NCBI GenBank assembly: GCA_037721215.1
Contig: JBBJNV010000003.1
Coordinates: 1-55,645 of the forward strand
Direction: 5' to 3'
Length of the DNA: 55,645 nt
From: Gemmatimonadaceae bacterium
GTDB lineage: Bacteria; Gemmatimonadota; Gemmatimonadetes; Gemmatimonadales; Gemmatimonadaceae
The notes under the pieces were generated by a model. That model saw only the letters and a list, made by a program, of their open reading frames with translations. It searched no databases and was not told the DNA's origin. The position numbers were made by a program, and so were the translations under genes. Positions 29,984-39,833 of the stretch are shown here, piece after piece; positions within the stretch are counted from its first letter, which is position 1, and each line of letters opens with the position of its first letter.

Positions 29984-30916
29984 ATGCCGCAGGGAAAGAA
30001 GCATTTGTCCGAGAAAAGCGGATCATCCGCCAGCCACTCGCGCTTCCGAAGCCTGAGCGACCCGGAGACGCTGGCAAAAATCGCGCAGAATCTGGAAGAA
30101 GGGATCTACATAACGACGGAGTCAGGGGAGATACTCGACGCGAACCCCGCTTTTCTTCGCATCTTCGGGGTCGAGACTCTCGACGAACTGAAAAACTACC
30201 GTGTAAGCGACTTCATGGACGCCGAGGTGAGAAAACGTGAAGTCGCGTTACTCGAGCGCGAAGGATCGTTGCGCGACCGCGAGCTTCAAATACGCCGCCG
30301 TGACGGAGCGGTGCGGACCGTACTCGACACGTGGTATTTGATTACCGACCCCGATACGGGAGACACCGTCTTCCACGGAATTCTGGTGGATATTACCGGT
30401 CGGAAAAATCTGGAGAGGAAGCTCGTCGAGCAGAGCATCCGCGATCCGCTCACGGGCTGCTACAATCGACGGCACCTTGCCACGATCTACTCCAGAGAAT
30501 ACCGCCCTGAAGCCACCTGGGGATGCATCTATGTGGATGTCGATCATTTCAAGCAGTACAACGACACTCACGGTCATGCCGCCGGTGATAACGTGCTGAT
30601 GAAGATGAGCCGGTTTCTGATGCGGCATGTTCGCGCCGAGGAAGCAGTGGTGAGAATGGGTGGTGATGAGTTCCTCGTCGTGCTTGCGGATACGAGTCGC
30701 GACGAAGCCCATATGGTCGCCAGGCGAATCGAATCCGCCGGGCTCAAGGACGCGCCCGTGTCATTCAGCCTTGGCTGGGCAGCGCGTGAGGGTGGCGAAA
30801 AATTCGAAGAGACGGTTAACCGTGCCGACCGCGAGCTGATCGACGTGCGAGTGATAAAGCGTCCGGGGCGCTACACTCGCCGGACGCCGTCGGAGGGAGA
30901 CAGCAGCTCTGATTGA
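29984..30916 (+). CDS. PAS-GGDEF diguanylate cyclase
   Basis: Makes cyclic di-GMP from two GTP. 310 residues: a PAS domain (about 25-140, NLEEGIYITTESGEILDANP ... VDITGRKNLE) and a GGDEF domain (about 150-295) with RDPLTGCYNRRH, YVDVDHFKQYND, THGHAAGDNVL and an intact RMGGDEF active site. The inhibitory-site position reads RAEE instead of RxxD, so product inhibition may be weak. No membrane segment, so probably a cytoplasmic sensor. ATG 29984 has AGGG eight bases upstream; ATG 29978 is two codons earlier. Confidence 0.92.
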   Translation: MPQGKKHLSEKSGSSASHSRFRSLSDPETLAKIAQNLEEGIYITTESGEILDANPAFLRIFGVETLDELKNYRVSDFMDAEVRKREVALLEREGSLRDRELQIRRRDGAVRTVLDTWYLITDPDTGDTVFHGILVDITGRKNLERKLVEQSIRDPLTGCYNRRHLATIYSREYRPEATWGCIYVDVDHFKQYNDTHGHAAGDNVLMKMSRFLMRHVRAEEAVVRMGGDEFLVVLADTSRDEAHMVARRIESAGLKDAPVSFSLGWAAREGGEKFEETVNRADRELIDVRVIKRPGRYTRRTPSEGDSSSD

Positions 30917-31002
30917 TGCCAGCGACTGATTGATTCGCTGACGGGGTGTGCAACGGCGGAAGCCAGGTGCGTCTTACGGATATCCAATAACCCGAGACCG
31001 CC

Positions 31003-33315
31003 ATGCGCGCTCTGCTTTCCCTGTTCGTGCTGACATTGTTTTCGTCTGGTCTTCCCGCACAGGGCCTGGTGCTGTCCCGCCCCTGCGCTATGCGCCCATG
31101 TCTGCAGGGCCAGCCGTGTGCGCCATGCCGGCCTCAAGGTCCGTCAGTAACGCGACAGTCGAGCGACGTGCGCGCGGAGCTTGTCGATCGTGTTCTCCGA
31201 TTCGAGATCACGGAGACTTTCGTCAATCGCGGTTCGGGGCTCGGGGAAGCCGATTACATCTTTCCGCTGCCAGGAGGCGCAGCGTTCCAGGACCTCAAGC
31301 TTTCAATCAACGGCGAGCTTGTGTCGGGCGAGCTGATGGATGCCGGCCGGGCGCGTCAGATTTACGAACAGATCGTGAGACAGCAACGCGATCCCGCGTT
31401 GGTCGAGTGGATGGGGTACGGCATGCTGCGCGCACGGATTTTCCCTATCGCGCCGGGCGAAGTAAAAAAAGTCGTGGTGCGTTTTCAGATGGTGGCGGAA
31501 CGAGAAGGCGATGCGCTTCGCGTCGACTATTTCCGGGGAAATGCAATTCCCGGTGTCGCGGTCAGAGGGGATGCGACGGGCGGACGCGGGATGGGTGGCG
31601 GCGATGATATGCGCCGCGGCGACAGCAGAGAGATATCGGGCTCACGAGGATCCTTCGTCCTTGTCTATCCGACAGACCCTGCGTACGGGACGGCATACTC
31701 GCCGACACATTCGATCGCGACGGATCGACGCGGCAGCAGGCGTGAGGTAAGAGTCAACGGCGATGCAAGCGAGATTACTCTTCTCGTTCCGGTTCGCCGG
31801 TCGTCCGAGCCCGCTATCTCGGTTCTGACGCATGCATCGTCGCGAGAGAACGGGTTTGCTCTCATAACATTGTCTCCGCCGTCCATATCACCACGCGTCA
31901 CTGCGCGTGACGTGACACTCGTGCTCGACGCGTCAGGGTCGATGTCGGGAGTGAAAATCAGGCAGGCGCGGGCTGCAGGCAGGCAGGTGCTGGCCACGCT
32001 GAGTACGAACGACCGATTCAGGCTGATCGACTTTTCCACCGACGTACGGAGCTTTCGGGATGATTTCGTGAGAGCGACACCGGACAACATCGCCGCAGCA
32101 ACGCGGTATCTCGAAACCGTTGACGCGTCGGGGTCGACAAACATCTCAGGAGCACTCGACGCCGCACTGGAGGGCGCCGCCGCCCCTGGCAGGCTGAACC
32201 TCGTGTTGTTCGTGACTGATGGTGAGCCAACTGTTGGCGAACGACGCCCTGACGCGATTGCTTCACGCGTTGCCCTGCAGAGGGGCAACCGGAGAATCTT
32301 TTCGTTTGGAGTGGGAGCTGATCTCAACGCAGCACTTGTCGAGCGGCTCGCGGTCGAGGGCCGTGGTACCGCGCATTTCGTAAGACCGGAGGAGGATGTG
32401 GAACGAGTGATGTCGGTTGTCGTAAGCCGGCTCACCAACCCGGTTGTGACGGACTTGCGCGTATCGGCAGAGGGGGTGCGGCTGCTCAAGCGGCATCCGA
32501 CGGCCACGGCTGATATCTTCGCCGGACAGGATTACGTGATGCTGGCGCGGTATGACGGCAGCGGTGTTTCGAGGATCAGATTCGATGGGCAGTCGGCCGA
32601 TGGTCCGGTGTCGTGGAGTACCCGCGTTTCGTTCCCATCGACCGCGAGACAGAATGCGTTTGTCGCCAGGTTGTGGGCTACGCAGCGGGTCGGCTACCTG
32701 AGTGCGGAGAAGCGAAAAAGCGGCGCATCACGAGAGGTCGACGACGAAATCCGCGAGCTCGGTGAGAAGTATGCGATTCCGACAGAGTTCTCCTCCTACC
32801 TGGTGCTGGAGCCAGGCATGACGGGCGCACTCGATCAAACCATTCGGAGGGGCCGTGCAGGGGGTGCCGCTGTCGCAGTCGGTGTCACCGGCTCTCGCCG
32901 CGATGCGAATGCCGCGATTACACCTTCCCCTGCGGCGCCCGCGGCGAACGTGCAATCGTTCGAAGCGGCAAGGGCATCGGCAATGCAGAGGTCCGCCACG
33001 ACACTGGGCATTACCAATGAGGCAGACTTCAGCGGAAAGGCCGTCGGTACCAGACGAGCAGGTACAAGGTCGTTTACGATGCGCGACGGAATCTGGACAG
33101 ACACCCGAAAAAAAGACTCGATGCGTGTCGTGAAGGTGCGCCCATACTCTGCTTCCTACTTCAAACTAATCGAGCTGATCCCGGAACTCGCTGAATCATT
33201 CGCTCTCGGCGACCGGGTAATCGTAGCGGGCCGAGCCGTCGCGGTGGAAGTCGCAGTCAGCGCAGCTGAAAGGCTCAGCGACTTGGAACTCAGGCTGGTT
33301 CAGGCGCACTGGTGA
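31003..33315 (+). CDS. Exported VIT and von Willebrand factor A domain protein
   Basis: A 770-residue secreted or periplasmic protein. Signal peptide 1-20 (ALLSLFVLTLFSSGLPAQG); a cysteine-rich stretch CAMRPCLQGQPCAPC just after it; a VIT domain (about 50-175, FVNRGSGLGEADYIFPLPGGA in part: EADYIFPLPGG); a vWA domain with a complete MIDAS start VLDASGSMSG (Asp at about 309) and FVTDGEPTVG; and a C-terminal domain (about 685-770) found after such vWA modules (VVKVRPYSASYFKLI). A linker near 665 carries TNEADFSGK, which recurs in the anti-sigma factor downstream. Only four bases separate it from the sigma gene, so it is the first gene of a three-gene operon and may be a sensed ligand or effector of that system. 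Confidence 0.9.
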   Translation: MRALLSLFVLTLFSSGLPAQGLVLSRPCAMRPCLQGQPCAPCRPQGPSVTRQSSDVRAELVDRVLRFEITETFVNRGSGLGEADYIFPLPGGAAFQDLKLSINGELVSGELMDAGRARQIYEQIVRQQRDPALVEWMGYGMLRARIFPIAPGEVKKVVVRFQMVAEREGDALRVDYFRGNAIPGVAVRGDATGGRGMGGGDDMRRGDSREISGSRGSFVLVYPTDPAYGTAYSPTHSIATDRRGSRREVRVNGDASEITLLVPVRRSSEPAISVLTHASSRENGFALITLSPPSISPRVTARDVTLVLDASGSMSGVKIRQARAAGRQVLATLSTNDRFRLIDFSTDVRSFRDDFVRATPDNIAAATRYLETVDASGSTNISGALDAALEGAAAPGRLNLVLFVTDGEPTVGERRPDAIASRVALQRGNRRIFSFGVGADLNAALVERLAVEGRGTAHFVRPEEDVERVMSVVVSRLTNPVVTDLRVSAEGVRLLKRHPTATADIFAGQDYVMLARYDGSGVSRIRFDGQSADGPVSWSTRVSFPSTARQNAFVARLWATQRVGYLSAEKRKSGASREVDDEIRELGEKYAIPTEFSSYLVLEPGMTGALDQTIRRGRAGGAAVAVGVTGSRRDANAAITPSPAAPAANVQSFEAARASAMQRSATTLGITNEADFSGKAVGTRRAGTRSFTMRDGIWTDTRKKDSMRVVKVRPYSASYFKLIELIPELAESFALGDRVIVAGRAVAVEVAVSAAERLSDLELRLVQAHW

Positions 33316-33319
33316 TCAC

Positions 33320-33835
33320 TTGACCGACGTCGAACGCCTGTTCCGCACCTATAACACCGCTCTTGTGCGTTATCTCACACGGCGGCTGGGTGACAGGGAC
33401 TGGGCCGAGGAGGTCGCGCAGGAAACTTTCGTGCGCGCACTCCGCCAGGAAACGATTACCAACGAACGCGCCTGGCTGTTTCAGGTGGCGACGAATCTGG
33501 TGCGGGACGAAGCACGCAAGGATGCCCGACGCAGGCGGCATTTGGCGATACTGACTGAACAGGAACGCGACACAGTCGTAGAACCTGAGACCTCGCTCGA
33601 GCGGGCGCAGGAATCAGCTCTTGCCCGAAAGGCCATCGATGCTCTTGCCGAACGTGACAGACTGGCCCTGTTGATGCGCGAAGAGGGACTCGACTATCCC
33701 GAAATCGCCGAAGCACTCAGCCTCTCGCTGGGTTCGGTGGGAACTACGTTGTCGCGCGCGCGCCGGCGCCTGGTCGAAAGCTATGAATCGCTTCAGAAAG
33801 AGCGCGAACTGAGGGAGAAGAATGCAGCATCCTGA
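33320..33835 (+). CDS. ECF-type RNA polymerase sigma factor
   Basis: A 171-residue sigma-70-family factor with only regions 2 and 4. Region 2: LGDRDWAEEVAQETFVRAL and AWLFQVATNLVRDEARK; region 4: LAERDRLALLMREEGLDYPEIAEAL followed by GSVGTTLSRARRRL, the DNA-recognition helix. Translation appears to start at TTG 33320, four bases after the VIT-VWA stop. Its 3' end overlaps the anti-sigma start by 14 bases, the usual coupling of sigma and anti-sigma. Confidence 0.92.
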   Translation: MTDVERLFRTYNTALVRYLTRRLGDRDWAEEVAQETFVRALRQETITNERAWLFQVATNLVRDEARKDARRRRHLAILTEQERDTVVEPETSLERAQESALARKAIDALAERDRLALLMREEGLDYPEIAEALSLSLGSVGTTLSRARRRLVESYESLQKERELREKNAAS

Positions 33836-34913
33836 CGAAGGAACGATTCACGCCTGGCTCGACGGGGCGTTGACGGTTGAAGAAGCAGCTACTTTCGAAG
33901 CGCATTCAGCTCAGTGTGAGCAATGTTCGGCGGCGATAGCTGAAGCGCGGGGTCTGGTGGCGGCGTCGTCGCGAATACTGTTGTCACTCGACGACGTGCC
34001 AGGAGGCGTGATCCCGGTGTCCTCTCCAACAGCCCGAGTCTGGTACGCGCGCAATGACCTGCGTGTCGCTGCAGCAATGATGCTGATGGCGGGCGCAACT
34101 CTGTTTATGACAAGGAGAGATGTGTCGTCGAAGATCATGCAGCCGAAAGCACAGGCTGCATTGGAGTCAACAGCTGATCTGAGCTCGGCACCAGCGCTGG
34201 ATTCGGCAGCCGTTGCGCAACCGGGGACAGCATTGGATGCTCCTGCACCGGCAGCAATCTCGACTCCCCGGCTCGAAGCGAGTACAGGTCGAGACCCAAC
34301 TCTTCGGACCAAGGCCGTTCAGCGTGGAACACCGAACGTGGTCGTCGCTTCACCTCCGCAGGAGTCCGCGCGGACCCGTAGCGCGGCACTGCCCGAGGCA
34401 GCCTCGATGGCGCGGGACACAAAAGCCATGGCATATGGGGCAGCGCCAATCACACGCGACAAGAGAGCCGTGACAAATGAGGCTGATTTTTCGGGAGCGA
34501 CGACGGCGACTGCCAGCACCGCGATGAGGGACGCCAGTCTTGATGGCTCGTTGAAGACAGTAAGGGCGGATACCGCCCAGAACACACGAACCATTGTGTA
34601 CAGAACACCGGCCGGCGCTGACATTACCCTGACAGAGACTGACCAAACCGATCTCAGCCGACAGTCTGTACTGAAAGGCAGGGCGGCAGGTGGCAGGGTG
34701 AACGCACCACCAGCACGGTTCGACGTGCCGCCAGCAGCGCCAATTGCACCCGCCCCGGCTCCTGAGCGGCGCTTAAGGAGTGTCCCCCTGACCAACACGA
34801 TTTCATGGATGGACCCTGTCACCGGCACACATTACAAGCTCACCGCTGATCTTCCGCGGGAGCAACTCGAAGGATGGAAAACCCGAATTATCGAGCAGAG
34901 ACGCTCGAGATGA
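33822..34913 (+). CDS. Membrane anti-sigma factor with zinc-finger domain
   Basis: A 363-residue single-pass protein. The N-terminal anti-sigma zinc finger has the ligands in HSAQCEQC (H-x3-C-x2-C) with an upstream histidine, and is expected to hold the ECF sigma factor inactive. A membrane segment follows at about 84-100 (LRVAAAMMLMAGATLFMT). The rest is a long Ala/Pro/Thr-rich periplasmic stretch with TNEADFSG near 217, the same motif as in the VIT-VWA protein. It ends with a small domain, MDPVTGTHYKLTADLP, seen in similar anti-sigma proteins. ATG 33822 lies within the sigma gene. Confidence 0.88.
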   Translation: MQHPDEGTIHAWLDGALTVEEAATFEAHSAQCEQCSAAIAEARGLVAASSRILLSLDDVPGGVIPVSSPTARVWYARNDLRVAAAMMLMAGATLFMTRRDVSSKIMQPKAQAALESTADLSSAPALDSAAVAQPGTALDAPAPAAISTPRLEASTGRDPTLRTKAVQRGTPNVVVASPPQESARTRSAALPEAASMARDTKAMAYGAAPITRDKRAVTNEADFSGATTATASTAMRDASLDGSLKTVRADTAQNTRTIVYRTPAGADITLTETDQTDLSRQSVLKGRAAGGRVNAPPARFDVPPAAPIAPAPAPERRLRSVPLTNTISWMDPVTGTHYKLTADLPREQLEGWKTRIIEQRRSR

Positions 34914-34990
34914 GCTCATGAACGATGCAGCACGGCACTGCCGCGCGTTCCAGGCGGCGGTAGAGCCGGAATCAGTGAACAGCGCGAGAA

Positions 34991-37582
34991 CTACCGTTCG
35001 GGGTCGAGGATCTTTCGTATCTCGTTCCGGGCGTCGGAAATGTGAAGGCGGGTGGTTCTGTCCGTCGTTCGGGCGAGCGCGGATTGCAGCGCGTTCTCGA
35101 GCTCCATGAGCTCTCCCCGCATCAACGCGCGGACATCACTATTGGGCCCAACCGATCCCCGGGTCTGCGCTCTTCGCGACGGCGGTCCATCAGGCGTGAT
35201 GATCACTGCCGGTGATGGATTTATTTTGCCATCCGTCTGCATGAGGTACGCCCGCTGGATCGACCGCCGAAAGGCATCGATCCTGACTTTTTCATCACCG
35301 AGCTCTCCCCAGATACCACGACGCACGTCGGCGAGCATTTCGCCAAGGGGATAGAAGTCGCCGCCGGCGGGGGAGAGGGCCGCATATTCGGCGAGACGAT
35401 TGAGGCGCTCGTTGTCGAGCAATGCAGTGAGAACTCGCGACTGCGCAGACCCTATTCTCCGAAGCGTACCTTCCGGCTCGATGCGTCTGAGTATCTCCGT
35501 GTCGACAAAATAGGCCGGAGTCTGAAATGCGTTCTCACCGATGAATCTGACGGCCTCCTTCTGCCGTGCGCGGGACAGCGGCGTGAAACGGGGTCCGGGT
35601 TGTCCGCCGTATTTTTCCTGAGAATTGGACCCACCAACGACACTTACCACGTGCTCCATCTCGTTGCTCCACTGATCGAGCAGCCGTTCATACAGTTGAG
35701 CCAACTCGGAGTTGTCCTCTCCTTTGCGCAACGTCGCCGACATGAGGATCGGCATTACGCGCCTGATGTTTCGCAGTCCGTAACCGGTGGACTTGACCGG
35801 ATCTGCGTCGCCGACGGCTTCGATTGCATCGCCGGGGTCAGCGTCGCGATCGCCCGACGTCGAGAAGCGCAGCCATGGTGTCGTCGTTTGTTCCTCGGCC
35901 CAGCCGTCGAGCGTTGGCTTCTCGCTGTCCGGAGTGGTCACGCCCCTGATCTGTGAGTAGCCCCACCTGGTGGCAAAAAGATCGTACGGACCGATGCGTG
36001 GAATGAGATCACCGATGGCAATCCGATCCTCTGGTTGTGCTACGTAATTGAAGCGTGAGTAGTCCATCAGCGTCGGCGTGTGCCCCATGCGTCGCACGAA
36101 CGATGCGCTACGTACACTGTCGGCGGGGTAGGTGGAGCTGGCCTTCATGTTGTGTTGAAAGCCAAGCGTGTGACCGACTTCGTGAGCGACGATGTACTGC
36201 ACCAGACGGCCCATCAATTCATCCGGGAACGGCAGCTTCCGAGCGCGGGGATCGAGCGGCGATACCTGCGTGAAATACCAGCTTCGCGCGAGGTTCATGA
36301 CGTTGTGAAAAATCCGTGCTGAACCATTCAGGATCTCGCCTGTCCGCGGATCGTGTACGTGCGGACCTTGTGCATTCTCCGTTGTGGAAGGCAGCCATCG
36401 AATTACCGTGTGCCGGACATCGTCTGGAGACCAGTCCGGATCTTCGATTGGAGTCGGAGCTTCGCGGGCGATGATCGCGCGGCGGAAGCCGGCGGCCTCG
36501 AAAGCCGGCTGCCAGTCCTCGATACCTTTTTTGATCCATGGAATCCACTGTTTCGGGGTGGCCGGATCGACGTAATACACAATCGGCCGCACCGGATGCG
36601 ACATTGCTGAATCGGGAAACCGTTTTTCCAGCCGCCATCGCGTTATGTACGATCGCTCGACGGAACGATGCTCGTCCCTTCCAAAATCGGTCTGTCGGAC
36701 GGAGAAGAATCCAACGCGTTTATCCGCCAATCTGGGCAGCATTGGGCGTTCGGGGAGACGGATCATGCTCCAGTGCGCGACAACGCTCGTGGCGGGGATT
36801 GGACCGAGGCCGCGCTGTGAATCGGGGGGATTGTCGGGTGTCGCGGTCTGGGTGGCTTCCACTTCGATGTTGTTCGGAAAGGCCGCGACCTTTTCGATGA
36901 ACGAGCGCTTTTCGTCGAGTGAACCGCGCGCGCCGACAAATTCCGGAATGCTGGTTGTGTAGAGGCGCGTGACATCGATTACCGCTGAGCTGTCAGGGCC
37001 GTATGCCTCGATCTGAAAAATGGCGACGACGGGCGGGTAACTGGCCTGTCGAACGGCACGATAAACGGGCAATGTCGAGTCGGCGGTGATCTCGAAAGTC
37101 ACGCTTCTGAGAAGTATCCGATGGCCCTGCTTTTCCCATCTCAGAACACGCTCGGTAAATCCGTCGCCTCCATAACTGTAGCCGCCGCCCGTCCGCGCAA
37201 AACGGCCGACGAGCAGCATGTCCTTGTTCAGCTCACGAGGCGGAATGGCGAAGTAAAGAGTGTCACCCAACCGGTGGGTGTTGAAAAGCCCGGTGCGCGA
37301 TACGGCTGCGGGTGTGATGACCGTAGAGTATGGCTTGAGACCAGCGGCTGCGTTTGCCTTGTCGAGACTATCCGCTCGAAGCTGGGCGGGACTTCTTCGC
37401 ACCGCAGGAGCAGGCGCCTGCCGGGGGCGCAGAAAACACCCCTGCACAGTGACCATGAGAGCGCAGGCGACGAAAAAGAATCGGAACGCCGTCAGTGGAT
37501 GAGTCCGTGTACTATGCAGTTTTGTGAGTGTCGCCAGGGGCGGCGACAGCCATTCCCATCGAGTGGTACCCCTTGTCGACAT
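34991..37582 (-). CDS. Zinc-dependent metalloprotease (DUF5117/DUF4953 type), lipoprotein
   Basis: A large exported zinc protease. The catalytic motif [12 protein letters not shown] (HExxHxxGxxH) lies in its middle, followed by a Met-turn-like [10 protein letters not shown]; the flanking regions match the DUF5117/DUF4953 family. A hydrophobic stretch ending MVTVQGC looks like a lipoprotein signal. The start is unclear: ATG 37582 gives 863 residues, a 48-residue leader and a 71-base overlap with fabI, while ATG 37456 leaves too little signal. A CTG between them (LHSTRTHPL) would fit a normal leader. No ribosome binding site decides. It is co-directional with and downstream of fabI. Confidence 0.85.
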   Translation of the reverse strand: MSTRGTTRWEWLSPPLATLTKLHSTRTHPLTAFRFFFVACALMVTVQGCFLRPRQAPAPAVRRSPAQLRADSLDKANAAAGLKPYSTVITPAAVSRTGLFNTHRLGDTLYFAIPPRELNKDMLLVGRFARTGGGYSYGGDGFTERVLRWEKQGHRILLRSVTFEITADSTLPVYRAVRQASYPPVVAIFQIEAYGPDSSAVIDVTRLYTTSIPEFVGARGSLDEKRSFIEKVAAFPNNIEVEATQTATPDNPPDSQRGLGPIPATSVVAHWSMIRLPERPMLPRLADKRVGFFSVRQTDFGRDEHRSVERSYITRWRLEKRFPDSAMSHPVRPIVYYVDPATPKQWIPWIKKGIEDWQPAFEAAGFRRAIIAREAPTPIEDPDWSPDDVRHTVIRWLPSTTENAQGPHVHDPRTGEILNGSARIFHNVMNLARSWYFTQVSPLDPRARKLPFPDELMGRLVQYIVAHEVGHTLGFQHNMKASSTYPADSVRSASFVRRMGHTPTLMDYSRFNYVAQPEDRIAIGDLIPRIGPYDLFATRWGYSQIRGVTTPDSEKPTLDGWAEEQTTTPWLRFSTSGDRDADPGDAIEAVGDADPVKSTGYGLRNIRRVMPILMSATLRKGEDNSELAQLYERLLDQWSNEMEHVVSVVGGSNSQEKYGGQPGPRFTPLSRARQKEAVRFIGENAFQTPAYFVDTEILRRIEPEGTLRRIGSAQSRVLTALLDNERLNRLAEYAALSPAGGDFYPLGEMLADVRRGIWGELGDEKVRIDAFRRSIQRAYLMQTDGKINPSPAVIITPDGPPSRRAQTRGSVGPNSDVRALMRGELMELENALQSALARTTDRTTRLHISDARNEIRKILDPER

Positions 37583-38426
37583 AAATGGTCGTACCGGTGA
37601 TACCGCTGGCAAGGGGGCTCGAGAGAAACGCGGCAGTCGAGCCCACTTCTTCGGCGGTAACTGCGTCCGGGAGCGGGGAATTGGCCGCGCAATATTCCAC
37701 CATTTTGTCGATGATTCCGATCGCACTCGCAGCGCGTGATGCGAAAGGTCCGGCCGAGATGGTATTGACGCGCAGGCCGTACTTTCGGCCGGCTTCGAAG
37801 GCAAGAGTCCGGGTGTCGCTTTCAAGTGCGGCCTTTGCCGACGACATGCCGCCGCCGTACCCGGGAATGACGCGCTCGCTCGCAATGTAGGTGAGTGAAA
37901 GGACTGAGCCGCCGGTTCGCATCAGCGGACCGAGCCGGCTCACCATTGCGACGAGAGAATAGGCGCTCACTCCTACGGCGGTGAGGTAGCCCGTCCGACT
38001 GGTCTCCAGCAGAGGCTTCTTTACCTCGGGTCCGTTGGCAAGGGAATGAACGACGATATCCAGCGAGCGATCGCCAAAATCAGATCGAATGCGATTGGTC
38101 AGACCTTCGATGGAGAAGTCACCAGTGTCGCGGTACCGCTTGTTGGCGCGGACATCTTCAGGCGCGTCGGCCAGCGAGTCGAACGCGGCGTCGAGCGGAT
38201 AAATCTTCTCGAACTGCAACATGCTGCCATCGGACATGCTGCGCGACTCGTCCATTTTGCCGCGCTCGAGCAAGTTGGTGAAAATGTTCAACGCGGGGGG
38301 CCACGTGGCAACGGCCACAGTGGCGCCCGCTTCGGCAAGAGCTTTCGCGATGGCGAAACCAAAGCCGCCGTCGTCGGCTACTCCCGCGATAAGTGCCCGG
38401 CGGCCGGAAAGGTCGATATTCAGCAT
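37512..38426 (-). CDS. fabI: Enoyl-ACP reductase FabI, plant/chlamydial type
   Basis: Final reduction of each fatty-acid elongation cycle, NADH-dependent. 304 residues, longer than the roughly 260 of E. coli FabI because of an N-terminal-half insertion (about 40-95) containing [23 protein letters not shown] and [10 protein letters not shown], which is also found in plant plastid and Chlamydia enzymes. Other motifs: [39 protein letters not shown] with the catalytic Tyr in YxxxxxxK, and [18 protein letters not shown] 38426 (MLNIDLSG) chosen over one six codons earlier. It is divergent from the PAP2 gene. Confidence 0.95.
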   Translation of the reverse strand: MLNIDLSGRRALIAGVADDGGFGFAIAKALAEAGATVAVATWPPALNIFTNLLERGKMDESRSMSDGSMLQFEKIYPLDAAFDSLADAPEDVRANKRYRDTGDFSIEGLTNRIRSDFGDRSLDIVVHSLANGPEVKKPLLETSRTGYLTAVGVSAYSLVAMVSRLGPLMRTGGSVLSLTYIASERVIPGYGGGMSSAKAALESDTRTLAFEAGRKYGLRVNTISAGPFASRAASAIGIIDKMVEYCAANSPLPDAVTAEEVGSTAAFLSSPLASGITGTTIYVDKGYHSMGMAVAAPGDTHKTA

Positions 38427-38486
38427 TGTCTGGATATGTCCCAATCGGGTTTGCGCGGCAAGGGGGATTCAGCGAAGATCAACACG

Positions 38487-39287
38487 ATGTTTCGGATCAC
38501 CTTCCTGTGTTTGATGATCAGCGTCCCACTTGGGGCGCAGACGGCCGACACGCTCGATGCGAACACGCCGCTGTTCACGGGCCGTGATGCATTCGTGCTG
38601 GGCGCGTTCGCGCTCGGCGCAGCAGCGGCGGCCCCGGTCGACAAGTATATCGCCCGTCAGCTGCAGGAGCCCACGCGGCAGTCAAGCGCATTATTGCGAA
38701 CCGCTGCGACCGGCTTCCGAATTTTCGGCCATCCGGGCGCGCTCGTTGCCAGCGCAGGCATTTATGCGATCGGCCGTATTGACGGCCAACGACGCGTTGT
38801 CGATCTGGGCCTTCACAGTGTCGAAGCCATCGTTCTCGCGAGCGCAGTGACCGGTGCGATCAAGACAGTTGCCGGGCGGGCGAGGCCCAAAGTGGACGTT
38901 CAGAACTCGACAGATTTCGGGCTGTTCCGCGGTCTTGGCAATGACGACTACAGATCGTTTCCGTCCGGTCATACCACAATCGCGTTCGCGTTCGCTTCGA
39001 TTGTCTCGAGCGAAACGCTTCGATGGCGATCTGGCTCCCGGTGGGTGGTAGGGCCAATCATGTATGGAGGCGCGACGCTGGCGGGAGTGTCGAGGATGTA
39101 TAACAACGAGCACTGGGCGAGTGACGTCATTGCCGGCGCGGCGATCGGGACACTTACCGGGATCAAGGTGTTCCGGTACCAGCATTCACATCCGGGGAAT
39201 AGGCTCGACAAGACCTTTCTCAGGGCAGGGATCGAGCTGCCGGATACCGGCGGATGGCTGCCCCATCTCTCGGTCATCAACAGGTAA
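38487..39287 (+). CDS. PAP2-superfamily phosphatase, exported or membrane-linked
   Basis: A 266-residue acid phosphatase-fold protein with a signal peptide (1-18, LCLMISVPLGAQ). The three PAP2 signature motifs are intact: KTVAGRARP, SFPSGHT and SRMYNNEHWASD, containing the two catalytic histidines. Likely substrates are lipid phosphates such as undecaprenyl pyrophosphate or phosphatidate in the periplasm; the sequence cannot tell. It is the first of three tightly spaced genes (PAP2, 2H, GT9), suggesting an envelope-polymer operon. Confidence 0.9.
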   Translation: MFRITFLCLMISVPLGAQTADTLDANTPLFTGRDAFVLGAFALGAAAAAPVDKYIARQLQEPTRQSSALLRTAATGFRIFGHPGALVASAGIYAIGRIDGQRRVVDLGLHSVEAIVLASAVTGAIKTVAGRARPKVDVQNSTDFGLFRGLGNDDYRSFPSGHTTIAFAFASIVSSETLRWRSGSRWVVGPIMYGGATLAGVSRMYNNEHWASDVIAGAAIGTLTGIKVFRYQHSHPGNRLDKTFLRAGIELPDTGGWLPHLSVINR

Positions 39288-39290
39288 CTG

Positions 39291-39833
39291 GTGCAGGTTA
39301 ACGGAATTTTCGTGCTGGCGGAGATAGGCGGCCGGGCGGGCGACAGGATCCGTGAGATCAATGTGAAATACGACCCGAAGCTGGCCAGGTACAAGCCACC
39401 GCACGTAACTATCGCTGGTTCGTCAGGAGTGGGACCCATTCCGGCTTCCGTCGCAGACGTAGACTTGAAGGACAAGCTGAGCGCTGTCACGTCGAGCACT
39501 GCCCCTCTCACGTTGCGGTTCGGACCGCCAATCCGGTTCATGCAGACCGAGATCGTGGTGTTGCCGCTCGACCCGCACGGTGCGCTGAGAATATTCCACG
39601 ACCGGATTGCGACGTGCGGTCTGAAGTTTGAGCGGGCGCGATTCACCTTCAGCCCCCATTGTACACTCAGCCTGTATCCGACGCTGACGCCGGAAAGTGC
39701 CAGGGAACTGCTGGCGTTGAGGGTGCACGAACCAGTGACGATCGATCGAATCACCGTTTATCAGACCCTCGATCCCCAGCCGTCGAAGAAGCTTCTTGAA
39801 CTGGTGCTGACCGGTGAGCCTGACGGCTATTGA
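39291..39833 (+). CDS. 2H phosphoesterase (2'-5' RNA ligase-like)
   Basis: A 180-residue member of the 2H phosphoesterase superfamily, with both HxT-type motifs: PPHVTIAG (about 37-44) and SPHCTLSL (about 122-129). Relatives act on 2',3'-cyclic phosphates or 2'-5' linkages in RNA; the real substrate here is unknown. GTG start three bases past the PAP2 stop; its last 20 bases overlap the start of the glycosyltransferase gene. Confidence 0.88.
   Translation: MQVNGIFVLAEIGGRAGDRIREINVKYDPKLARYKPPHVTIAGSSGVGPIPASVADVDLKDKLSAVTSSTAPLTLRFGPPIRFMQTEIVVLPLDPHGALRIFHDRIATCGLKFERARFTFSPHCTLSLYPTLTPESARELLALRVHEPVTIDRITVYQTLDPQPSKKLLELVLTGEPDGY

Noticed and set aside
31665-32507. 280-codon minus-strand frame opposite the VIT-VWA gene
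   Set aside because: Ser/Arg/Thr-rich shadow of the vWA coding sequence with no family match I can see.
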